In this document: positions 17,680 through 25,854 of the stretch, piece after piece
Layout of the letters: each line of letters opens with the position of its first letter
Numbering within the stretch: the stretch's first letter is position 1
Assembly (NCBI RefSeq): GCF_002573715.1
Contig: NZ_PDHM01000024.1
Location: forward strand, 113,676 to 177,675
Reading direction: 5' to 3'
Origin: Paenibacillus sp. EZ-K15
GTDB taxonomy: Bacteria; Bacillota; Bacilli; Paenibacillales; Paenibacillaceae
Length of the DNA: 64,000 nt
The notes under the pieces: generated by a model
The model's input: the letters and a program-made list of their open reading frames with translations, nothing else
Databases searched by the model: none
Told to the model about the DNA's origin: nothing
Made by a program: the position numbers and the translations under genes

Positions 17680-18240
17680 TTATTCCGTTCCCTCTGCCCA
17701 TTCCCGTCCGGCAAGCCTGACCAGAAGCATAACCGCGATCTCGGCAACCATCACTACGAGCGAGCACATAAAAATCACAGGGATCATATCGCCCGAATCC
17801 AGATTTAAAATGAACGGGTAGGCGATAAGCCATAGCAGCTGCGCGGCCATAAACAAGTGCCCCCGAAAGCGAGCCTTATGATCCAGTCCGGATTCGGCAC
17901 CTGCGGAATTGGCTTGAATGCCTCTACAGATTCCGAAAATCAATACCATATGCAAGCAGATGGCAGGCAGTTGAATCAGCAGCTCCTCTACCGATTGCAT
18001 AGGCACGCCGCCTGTCTTCACCTCAGGAAACCAGAATAATGAAAGAACCGACCAGATCAGCAGCAGCCAAGCGGATAGATGCCCTGCCTTAAAATATCCG
18101 TTCAACGCCTGAAGCCTCCATAATCCCGAAGCAATCAACAGGTATCCCAGCATATCCGGCAACAGATCCACCGTTTCCAGCTTAAAGTCGACAAGTACAA
18201 GCAGCAGCCCCCACACGATGCGATAACAAGCGCTTCTCAT
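17680..18240 (-). CDS. Integral membrane protein, unknown
   Basis: 186 residues, about five hydrophobic segments (around VWGLLLVLVDF, LLPDMLGYLLIASGLW, LSAWLLLIWSVLSLFW, CLHMVLIFGICRG and MCSLVVMVAEIAVMLLV). Start ATG 18240 overlaps the stop of the upstream gene (ATGA) with AGGAGG 5 nt before it, so the two are translationally coupled and likely work together. I do not recognise a family. A longer reading frame reaches 18327, but it would run inside the upstream gene. Confidence 0.7.
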   Translation of the reverse strand: MRSACYRIVWGLLLVLVDFKLETVDLLPDMLGYLLIASGLWRLQALNGYFKAGHLSAWLLLIWSVLSLFWFPEVKTGGVPMQSVEELLIQLPAICLHMVLIFGICRGIQANSAGAESGLDHKARFRGHLFMAAQLLWLIAYPFILNLDSGDMIPVIFMCSLVVMVAEIAVMLLVRLAGREWAEGTE

Positions 18241-19142
18241 GGTTTCCTCCTGCTTTCCCGAACAAATTCCGTCATTTCTCGATCCGTCGGACTTGGATGA
18301 TAAGGAATCATCGTATCTCCATACCAAAAGCGACGGCCGTCCTCCAAAAAGGTGGTTCTTAATGTCAACTGATATACCTGCATGCTCTTCTCAAGCGACA
18401 TATCAAATTGGTGGCTGATTCTAATGGAATCCCCTTTATTAATCTGGAATGGAAGCTGAATCTCATTGATAGGTTCACCTCTTAACTCGATGTGCGCTTC
18501 CGAAGGTTGAGACCGGTAACTAGTACCCGGTATTTGTCTGGAAATGTCGACAAAGATTCGGAGATCTCCATCCTCTGCGATATCGAGCAATTTCGAGGAG
18601 AACGCCGTTAACTGAAGCGGCCGACTCACGACGGCAGATTCGTAGCCCGAGTTATCGGAAGAGGATCCGCCGGACGTCCCTGATATCGGATCTTGATCTT
18701 CCTGATCATATACGCCAGGCCATACGTAAATCTCTCCGATATCCACTTGTTCCGAGGTTCCATCAGAGTAAAGGGCGGTAATCTCTCGAACGAGAACCGG
18801 CTCCTTCCTCTGCTCTCCTGCCCCTTCTTTCCCCGGGGCAGGTTTATTTAAATTCACCATCATTTTTCCCAGGCACTGTCTCTGATACTCAGCATATTGA
18901 GGGTATAGCGTTACGATCTGTTCGGGATAACCTTCGATCCGGATGGAGCTTAGCATCTTGTCTGCTCTTTTGTCCTCTACATAATACAAGTCAAATACAC
19001 TGCCTCCCCCTTCCCTTGTTTCCACATGATGCTCAAGGAATACGGTTCTTCCCAGTTGGTTGGCTTCATAATACCAGACATTCCCGACCCAGCTGCAGGC
19101 TACGAACAGGATGGCGAGAACATAATACCATTTCTTGCTCAT
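18237..19142 (-). CDS. Membrane-anchored extracytoplasmic protein, unknown
   Basis: 301 residues. One N-terminal hydrophobic segment (about 6-24, YVLAILFVACSWVGNVWYY) acts as signal anchor; the Cys in it is not in a convincing lipobox. The rest is polar and beta-rich, with a short Ser/Gly-rich linker around residue 165. Near the end a region (YQLTLRTTFLEDGRRFWYG) looks like an immunoglobulin-type strand pattern. Coupled by ATGA overlap to the downstream membrane protein. Not recognised. Confidence 0.65.
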   Translation of the reverse strand: MSKKWYYVLAILFVACSWVGNVWYYEANQLGRTVFLEHHVETREGGGSVFDLYYVEDKRADKMLSSIRIEGYPEQIVTLYPQYAEYQRQCLGKMMVNLNKPAPGKEGAGEQRKEPVLVREITALYSDGTSEQVDIGEIYVWPGVYDQEDQDPISGTSGGSSSDNSGYESAVVSRPLQLTAFSSKLLDIAEDGDLRIFVDISRQIPGTSYRSQPSEAHIELRGEPINEIQLPFQINKGDSIRISHQFDMSLEKSMQVYQLTLRTTFLEDGRRFWYGDTMIPYHPSPTDREMTEFVRESRRKP

Positions 19143-19331
19143 GGCGCCTCCTTATGTATCATGCGATTGTTCTATATTATTAAACTATCTTAACACGTAA
19201 ATAGATGAAGAGGGTTTGATCAGCGTTAATTTTTCATATGATTCTGACGAAGGAACTCCATGAATTTGAAATAAGGTTATGGCTTCATGGACAGACTATT
19301 TGAAGCCACCCTAAAATCAAGGAAGGTGTTC

Positions 19332-19673
19332 ATGATGAATCCATCGATCGAAGAGGTCACCCATTGGCTTCAATCCAAAAGCAATCACACCCTGCACATA
19401 TCCAAGCAAGAAGAGAAGGATCAGGACCAGATTGAAATACAGCTGGAACGATTTGAACACCAGCAGCATCAAGAGCAGTCCATCGACGGTTATGGAGACC
19501 GCCATGCGCTCCTGCTGCACGGCCCCGGCGTGGTCATCACCGCCGGCCATGAAGCCCCGCTGCCTAGCAATGCCTTTGTCATCGGACTGGACGGGTTAAC
19601 GGCTGCGGACATCCAAGACCGTCAAGTGGTGCTCACAACGGACCGGGGCACTTATTCCATCACGGCAACCTGA
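19332..19673 (+). CDS. Hypothetical protein, 113 aa
   Basis: Starts MMNPSIEEV behind GGAAGGTG. Residues 1-50 are charged with several Gln/His/Glu runs; the C-terminal half (LLLHGPGVVITAG, then FVIGLDGLTAADIQ, then VVLTTDRGTYSI) is a compact beta-type domain. No signal peptide or membrane helix. It ends in a strong terminator, so it is a monocistronic unit. I do not recognise it. Confidence 0.6.
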   Translation: MMNPSIEEVTHWLQSKSNHTLHISKQEEKDQDQIEIQLERFEHQQHQEQSIDGYGDRHALLLHGPGVVITAGHEAPLPSNAFVIGLDGLTAADIQDRQVVLTTDRGTYSITAT

Positions 19674-19696
19674 GGACAGCCGGCATGAAACAGCAA

Positions 19697-19733
19697 GAAC
19701 CGCCAGAGTTGTTGCATCTCTGGCGGTTCTTTT
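19697..19733 (+). terminator. Strong terminator of the 113-aa gene
   Basis: Perfect 12-bp stem GAACCGCCAGAG (19697-19708) / CTCTGGCGGTTC (19718-19729) followed by four T's. Confidence 0.85.
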
Positions 19734-19813
19734 GGCTTTATTCAGCTATTATATTGGATCGATATAAAAAACGCTGCGCCTGGGCGCTGATGGTAAAGCT
19801 TGAGTATGGCAAC

Positions 19814-20412
19814 TTACACTCGTTTGAACCTCCAGATAAAGCTCTGGAAATCCCCATGCATCGCGGGAATGGCCAATCCGGCATTCATCAGTCGGTCTCC
19901 ACCGTAGATGTTTCCATCCTCCACGCACTGATAATCCCCTTCCGGATCCAGCCCCGCCGTACGCAGCCACACAATCGGCTCATTCGCCTCGCTTAAGATA
20001 CGGAAGTAATACAGCACCGCTTCCGAGCGGTCCTCGGAGACGATGGTCCAGGCTGCTTCGTTCCCTTCGAACGGATTCCGAAGTCGATAGAAATGAGCTT
20101 CGGTTTGCCGCTGTAGATCCGGTGACGGACATATTCCGCTTCGGTGACCGTAGTCCCGTTAGCCAGCTGTACCTGGTACGCAGGCTGCCGGAAATCGCCG
20201 CTGCCGTAGCCCGGGTATTCCTGTGGCAAACTGTCCAGGGAAAAGGATGCTCTTCCCCTCCGTTCCAGCAATCCGCCGATGCGGTGATCGCGAATTCGCC
20301 GCCCCCAATAGGCATGCGCCGGATAGACGCCACGCACAAGCTCAATCACATAACTTGACCGCTCGCTCTGGAGATGGAATATCCCCAGATCTTCATGAAA
20401 ATGTATACTCAC
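19814..20412 (-). pseudogene. GH36 alpha-galactosidase remnant with internal deletion
   Basis: Two ends of one enzyme are joined. From GTG 20412 (AGGGGG upstream) about 105 codons match the GH36 N-terminal domain: YPAHAYWGRRIRD, FSLDSLPQEYPGYG, RHRIYSGKPKL. In another frame, from about 20100 down to 19814, the C-terminal end follows: HFYRLRNPFEGNEAAW, GLDPEGDYQ, YGGDRLMNAGLAIP. Compared with a typical 730-residue GH36 enzyme, some 500 codons are gone, including both catalytic Asp residues, and the join is out of frame. The N-terminal frame runs on to a stop at 19993. It lies 46 bp behind the GH42 gene, so it was once the last gene of that operon. Confidence 0.85.
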
Positions 20413-20457
20413 TGCTTTTTGCCCCCTAACCAAGGTCCGAGTTAAATCTCCATGGTT

Positions 20458-22500
20458 TTAAGACCCTACGGCGGTCGTCCGTTCCAGAATCATGACGTCC
20501 CTTCCCGGAATCGTGACATAGCCTGAAATCTGCCGGCTGCCCAGGAGATCGAATTGATTGGCAGAACCTGCATCAAACGTCATCTCTTCGGCATTGTGGT
20601 TCATGATGAACAAGTAGGAGTTCCCCTCCTTCACTCGTTCCACCACCTCTACCCCGGCAGGTGTATTCAGCAGCGGCTTCACACCCTGTTCTTCGCACAG
20701 ATTAGCAAGAAATCCCTGCAGGAACTGCGAATCCGGACTGCTCGCCACATAATAGGCCTGCCCTTCACCAAACGCATTCTTCGTTAGAACAGGAGTGCCT
20801 TTATAGAAGTCGGATCCGTACTCAGCCAGAATCTCTGCCGTCTCCGCATGGATGACGTCGCACAAAATTCCACATGGATAACTTCCACGCAGTGATCCCC
20901 AATCCTGCTTCATATGGATCTGATTTTGCTGCCCGGGAAGCAGGGCATCGATCTCCTCGGCCCAGATGCCAGTCACCTTGCGCAGTTCGCCGGGATGACC
21001 TCCCAGGGTCACCAGATCATGCTCATTGACGATGCCGCTGAAGAAGGTCGTCACAAAGGTTCCGCCTCGGGATACAAACTGCTCCACGCGCTGGGCAACG
21101 TCCGGCTTCACCATATACATCACGGGGGCAATCACCACATCGTACTTGCTCAGGTCTTCCTCGAAGCTGATGATATCGGTCTGGATATTCAGCTGATACA
21201 GCGCATCATAATACTTATAAACCTCATCCACGTAGTTCAGGGCTTTGGAAGGTCCGCTTGACAGCTCCAGTGCCCAACGATTCTCCCAATCATACATAAT
21301 CGCTACTTTGGCGTCCGATCGGGAGTCGAGCAGCTTATCTCCGAGCTGCTGCAGCTCTTGCCCCAGCTCCGCGCATTCCCGGAAGACCCGGGTATGCTCA
21401 TGTCCCACATGCTCAATCAATGCGCCATGGAACTTCTCGCATGCCCCCAAGGAACGGCGGAGCTGGAAGAACATGATTGTATCTGCCCCATGGGCTACGG
21501 CCTGATAACTCCACAATCTCATCACGCCGGGCCGTTTGGCGGAATTGTATGGCGACCAGTTTTGAACGCTCGGCGTCTGCTCCATCAGCATGAACGGCTG
21601 TCCGCTTTTCAGTCCGCGCATCAGATTATGCGCCATCGCCGTAAAGCTTACCGGCGTATCAATCGCAGGATAGTTGTCCCAGGATACCACATCCATGTGC
21701 TTCGCCCACTCGAAGTAATCCAGCTCCGGGTAAAATCCCATCAGATTGGTGGTGACCGGAATGTGCGGCGTAACTTTCTTCAGTTCTTCCTTCTCCAACC
21801 GATAACATGCCAGCAGGCTGTCGGATTGGAAACGGCGATAGTCCAGTGATATCCCTTGGAAGAAGGTCCGGTTTCCGCCGAATTCTTCACTGAGCGCGTT
21901 CGGTACCACAATCTCGTCCCACTCGTAAAAGGTATGACCCCAGAATCCGGTATTCCATGCTGCATTCAACTTATCGAGCGTCCCGTAACGCTCTTTCAGC
22001 CAGACGCGGAACTGCTTCTCGCAGTTGTCGCAATAACAATACCCGCCGTACTCATTCGAGACGTGCCAGATGACCAGTGCCGGATGATCTTTGTAGCGCT
22101 CAGCCAGCTTACGCGCCATCAGCACCGAATATTTGCGATACGTCGGACTGTTCGGACATGAATTATGACGACCGCCGAATTTGCGTTTGCGTCCATCGTA
22201 GTCAACTCGCAGGATGTCCGGGTATTTCTTGGCCATCCAAGCCGGATGCGCCCCCGTGCTGGTTGCCAAGCAGACATGAACCTGCTCCTCAGCCAGCCGA
22301 TCCATAATTTCATCAAGCCACGTGAAATCATAGCTGTTCTCATCGCGCTGCGTTCTGGCCCAGGAGAATACATTGAGGGTAGCCACATCAACGCCGGCCA
22401 GTTCAAACATCCGCAGGTCCTCTTCCATCGTTGCCTTATCCCATTGCTCGGGATTATAGTCCCCGCCATACCATATCTTAGGGAAATGTTGATTAATCAT
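20458..22500 (-). CDS. GH42 beta-galactosidase (copy 1)
   Basis: 680 residues. Acid/base Glu150 in WHVSNEYGG and nucleophile Glu307 in MLMEQTPS are intact, as is the CYCDNC cluster (155-160) that binds zinc in many GH42 enzymes. The N-terminal WYGGDYNPEQW is typical. No signal peptide, so it cleaves imported beta-galactosides in the cytoplasm. It follows the importer genes, separated from the binding-protein gene by a stem-loop that may reduce read-through. It starts at ATG 22500 behind GGAGG. It is clearly paralogous to the GH42 gene at 29.6-31.6 kb (nearly identical over long stretches). Confidence 0.95.
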   Translation of the reverse strand: MINQHFPKIWYGGDYNPEQWDKATMEEDLRMFELAGVDVATLNVFSWARTQRDENSYDFTWLDEIMDRLAEEQVHVCLATSTGAHPAWMAKKYPDILRVDYDGRKRKFGGRHNSCPNSPTYRKYSVLMARKLAERYKDHPALVIWHVSNEYGGYCYCDNCEKQFRVWLKERYGTLDKLNAAWNTGFWGHTFYEWDEIVVPNALSEEFGGNRTFFQGISLDYRRFQSDSLLACYRLEKEELKKVTPHIPVTTNLMGFYPELDYFEWAKHMDVVSWDNYPAIDTPVSFTAMAHNLMRGLKSGQPFMLMEQTPSVQNWSPYNSAKRPGVMRLWSYQAVAHGADTIMFFQLRRSLGACEKFHGALIEHVGHEHTRVFRECAELGQELQQLGDKLLDSRSDAKVAIMYDWENRWALELSSGPSKALNYVDEVYKYYDALYQLNIQTDIISFEEDLSKYDVVIAPVMYMVKPDVAQRVEQFVSRGGTFVTTFFSGIVNEHDLVTLGGHPGELRKVTGIWAEEIDALLPGQQNQIHMKQDWGSLRGSYPCGILCDVIHAETAEILAEYGSDFYKGTPVLTKNAFGEGQAYYVASSPDSQFLQGFLANLCEEQGVKPLLNTPAGVEVVERVKEGNSYLFIMNHNAEEMTFDAGSANQFDLLGSRQISGYVTIPGRDVMILERTTAVGS

Positions 22501-22570
22501 CGAATTGCCTCCTTCATCGTTCTTTAGCTAAGAAAAACGTATCTATCGACGTACTTTGAATCTTAAAGAA

Positions 22571-22615
22571 AAGAGGCACCATCCCATGTCATGTTGGACA
22601 GGGATCATACCTCTT
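22571..22615 (-). terminator. Stem-loop between binding protein and GH42 gene (attenuator-like)
   Basis: Imperfect stem: AAGAGG...ATCCC (22571-22585) against GGGAT...CCTCTT (22600-22615), with an A-rich left flank (T's on the minus strand). It may let the binding protein be made in excess over GH42. Confidence 0.5.
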
Positions 22616-22652
22616 ATGAACGATTAACTAACTTGGATTAGAGCGTTGCTCC

Positions 22653-23939
22653 CTACTTTTTCAGACTATCCCAAGATGTCTGCATATCCTCGAGCATTTT
22701 GTTCGCATCGGATTTGCCTGCGAAGAAGGCCTGCATCGCGCCGGAGAATTCCTGGGCTACACCGTCAGGGAACTTGGCGGATTGTCTTGGCAGTACTTTT
22801 CCAGCCTGCACGTACTCCCACACAGCTGAACCCAGATCGCCCATATCCTCAGGTGTTGCTTCGATTGTCTTCAAGGCCGGGATGAATTTGAATTTTTTGA
22901 CGATGTACTCTTTACCGATATCGGATGTGACAAACCAGTTAAGGAAGATCTTCGCTTCTTCCTTCGATGCGGAATCCTTGTTGATGACCAGGTTCGCAGG
23001 TACGCCTACGTTCAGCTTGTCATTTAGCTCCGCATTGTCGCCAAGCGGCATCGGCAGGTAGCCAAGATTCAGGTCCGGATTGATGGCATCAATCTCGGTT
23101 TGGGCCCAGTTGCCATTCTGCATCATGGCTGTTTTGCCTGTAGCCAGCAGGGAAATGGCCGTATTGTAATCGGTGGTCAGCGGGTTTTTGTTCCCGTGAT
23201 CCAATGTCAGCTGCATCAGCTTGGCCCACTCTTCGAACTTCGCATTGCCTGCAAATTTTTGAGTGCCGTCGTTCAAGCCCTGGATAAAAGCATTTGGGTC
23301 ATCCTGCTGAGCAAACGCCGGGTTAATGCCTTGGTTACCGATCAACCACCATTCCTGGTAAGCGTTCGCAAAAGGAGTTATGCCTGCCGCTTCCAGCTTC
23401 TTCGCAGCATCTTCCAGTTGGGCATAGGTTTTAGGAAGCTCGGTAATGCCTGCTTGATCAAACAAATCTTTATTGTAGATGTAACCCCAGCCTTCAAGGT
23501 TCATCGGCATACCGTATACTTTACCGTCTTTGGTCATCGGCTCTTTTGCCATGTCCACCAGATCGTTCACCCAAGGCTGATCGGACAGATCCTCCAGGCG
23601 ATCAATCCACATCTCCATCTCGGCGTCGCCGCCATTGGAGAAGATATCAGGCGCATCGTTGGATGCGAATTTCGTTTTCAGTGCAGCACCGTAGTCAGCG
23701 CCGCCGCCCACGGTTTGAATGTCAAGCTTGATGTTCGGATATTCCTTCTCGAATTCAACCTTGAGTTCATTCAGGCCGTCCACGATCTCGGTTTTGAATT
23801 GGAAAATCTTAACCGTCTTAACTTCGCCGGAAGCTCCATCCGAGCTTCCGCCTTGGCCTTCCTCCGACTTGCCGCCGCAAGCCGCAAGCAGCAGCGAGAA
23901 AGCCAGCAGCATCACGAGAGATAATTTCATTTTGTTCAT
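22653..23939 (-). CDS. Extracellular sugar-binding lipoprotein (importer 1)
   Basis: 428 residues. N-terminal lipoprotein signal with lipobox LLAACGG (Cys near residue 21), then a family-1 solute-binding fold (KVYGMPMNLEGWGYIYNKDLF, LLATGKTAMMQNGNWA). It captures oligosaccharide outside the cell and hands it to the two permeases encoded just upstream. Start ATG 23939; 69 bp after the permease gene. The ligand is probably a galactoside, judged from the GH42 gene that follows. Confidence 0.93.
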   Translation of the reverse strand: MNKMKLSLVMLLAFSLLLAACGGKSEEGQGGSSDGASGEVKTVKIFQFKTEIVDGLNELKVEFEKEYPNIKLDIQTVGGGADYGAALKTKFASNDAPDIFSNGGDAEMEMWIDRLEDLSDQPWVNDLVDMAKEPMTKDGKVYGMPMNLEGWGYIYNKDLFDQAGITELPKTYAQLEDAAKKLEAAGITPFANAYQEWWLIGNQGINPAFAQQDDPNAFIQGLNDGTQKFAGNAKFEEWAKLMQLTLDHGNKNPLTTDYNTAISLLATGKTAMMQNGNWAQTEIDAINPDLNLGYLPMPLGDNAELNDKLNVGVPANLVINKDSASKEEAKIFLNWFVTSDIGKEYIVKKFKFIPALKTIEATPEDMGDLGSAVWEYVQAGKVLPRQSAKFPDGVAQEFSGAMQAFFAGKSDANKMLEDMQTSWDSLKK

Positions 23940-24008
23940 CTTTACTACCCCCTAGTATTGTTTATATATAAAGATGGAAAAACCGATTTAGGAGAAGCTA
24001 GGCTGCCT

Positions 24009-24848
24009 TTACCCCTTAACGGAGCCGGCAGCGACGCCTTCAACAATGTACTTCTGTAATGACAGGAAGAAGATGATAATCGGCGTGATGCCCAGCACGA
24101 GAGCCGGCAGCGCCATATCCCACTGCTTCGAATACTGCCCGAAGAAGGCAAAGGTCGCAAGCGGAATCGTCCGCAGTTCCGGGCTTTGCAAGATCAAGGA
24201 TGGCAGCAGGTAGTCGTTCCAGACCCACAGACAGTTCAGGATGATGACCGTCACCATCATAGGTTTCAGCATAGGCAAAACGATACGTCCAAATACTCTG
24301 AACGGAGAAGCTCCGTCGACCGTAGCCGCCTCTTCAATTTCAAGCGGAATGCCTTTCACGAAACCGTGGAACAGGAAGACCGACAACGGGATGCCGAGTC
24401 CCAGATAACTGAGAATCAAACCCACGATACTGTTGTTAACACCCAGGAAGTTAATGACCTGCAGCAAGGGAATCATAATGGATTGGAACGGAATGACCAT
24501 GGCCGATACGAACAGCATGAACACGATTTGATTGAATCTCGTATTGGACCGAACCATTCGGTAAGCCGCCATCGCACTCAGCAGGGCGATGATCAGGTTG
24601 CTGATGACCGTAATGATGACGGAATTCACGAACGCTTCCGGGAAGCGGGTCATTTCCCAAGCCTTGCTGTAGTTGTCAAAATGAAAGGCGGTTGGCCAGT
24701 TGGCCGCGTCGACCATAATATCGCCCAGCGATTTGACCGAGTTCACCAGCAGGAAGTAAAAGGGCGCCAGGAAGATCAGCGCAATAATGACCATCACAAT
24801 CTGAAGTACAATCGTGGAAGCCGACATAGGAGGTTTCTTCGATCTCAT
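24009..24848 (-). CDS. Sugar ABC transporter permease, MalG type (importer 1)
   Basis: 279 residues, six membrane helices. The ATPase-contacting EAA loop reads EIEEAATVDGASPFRVFGRI. It starts directly after the stop of the MalF-type gene, and its ribosome site AAGGAGGT lies within that gene's last codons, so translation is coupled. No ATPase gene is nearby; such importers in Bacilli commonly use a shared MsmX-type ATPase. Confidence 0.94.
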   Translation of the reverse strand: MRSKKPPMSASTIVLQIVMVIIALIFLAPFYFLLVNSVKSLGDIMVDAANWPTAFHFDNYSKAWEMTRFPEAFVNSVIITVISNLIIALLSAMAAYRMVRSNTRFNQIVFMLFVSAMVIPFQSIMIPLLQVINFLGVNNSIVGLILSYLGLGIPLSVFLFHGFVKGIPLEIEEAATVDGASPFRVFGRIVLPMLKPMMVTVIILNCLWVWNDYLLPSLILQSPELRTIPLATFAFFGQYSKQWDMALPALVLGITPIIIFFLSLQKYIVEGVAAGSVKG

Positions 24849-25730
24849 TTAAGCTTCAACCTCCTTCTGCTTCGTTAATCGGACTTGAATGAGCGTGATG
24901 ACGGCAACAACCAGGAAGAAGATCAGGGACTTGGCTGTTCCGAGTCCATACCGGTTGTTTAGGAATGCCTCATTGTACACGTTCATAGCCAGCGACTCCG
25001 TGGAGCGGTATGGTCCGCCCTTCGTGAGCGACAGGTTCAGGTCGAACATTTTGAAGGACCAGGATATCGCCAAGAATAAACATACGGTGACCGCCGGCAT
25101 GATGAGCGGAACGATGATGCTCTTGAGCACTTCAAACCGGTTCGCTCCATCAATCTCGGCAGCTTCCATGACTTCCTTGGACACATTCGTAATGGACGCG
25201 ATGTAGATGACCATCAGATAGCCTGACGATTGCCATACAAAGACCATGACGATGCCCCAGAAGCCGGTCACTTCGTCCCCCAGCCACGGAAGATTAAAGA
25301 ACGGAATCCCCGTAGCCTCGCCAACGGTGGCAAAGCCCTTTATGAAGATAAACTGCCAGATGAAGCCGAGCAGCAATCCGCCGATCACGTTTGGCATGAA
25401 GAAGATCGTCCGCAGCCAGTTGCGCGCCCTAATATTTTTCGTTAAGAAGTAGGCCAGGAAAAAACCGACCAGGTTCGTTAGAACCACGCCAACGATCGTA
25501 AACTTGGTGGTAAACCAGAAGGACTGTGCGAATGCGCTGTCATTTGTGAAAATCTGTTTGAAATTGTCCAGCCCGACCCATTCGACATTCCCCGATACAC
25601 CATTCCAGTTGGTAAACGAGTAATACATCCCCATCACAAATGGGATAATGATCGTCATACCGAAAAACAGCAGCGCGGGTCCGATATAAACCAACTGCTG
25701 CGTCAAGGCAGCCGTTCTCTTGCTGTTCAT
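24849..25730 (-). CDS. Sugar ABC transporter permease, MalF type (importer 1)
   Basis: 293 residues, six membrane helices, EAA loop EVMEAAEIDGANRFEVLKSI. First gene of the importer-GH42 operon, divergent from the sensor kinase gene that starts at 25855. The 124-bp gap between them should hold both promoters, but I see no clear -35/-10 pair or cre site in it. Confidence 0.94.
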   Translation of the reverse strand: MNSKRTAALTQQLVYIGPALLFFGMTIIIPFVMGMYYSFTNWNGVSGNVEWVGLDNFKQIFTNDSAFAQSFWFTTKFTIVGVVLTNLVGFFLAYFLTKNIRARNWLRTIFFMPNVIGGLLLGFIWQFIFIKGFATVGEATGIPFFNLPWLGDEVTGFWGIVMVFVWQSSGYLMVIYIASITNVSKEVMEAAEIDGANRFEVLKSIIVPLIMPAVTVCLFLAISWSFKMFDLNLSLTKGGPYRSTESLAMNVYNEAFLNNRYGLGTAKSLIFFLVVAVITLIQVRLTKQKEVEA

Positions 25731-25854
25731 GTAAATCCCCCTCCGCTTGTCCTCTCGTTTCTCTATCCATTTCTCTATGATTTAATTATGCTAAGATGAA
25801 GACCTTGGGACTACCACAAGATGTGAACTAAATGGTATAGAAAATTGATCGGCG

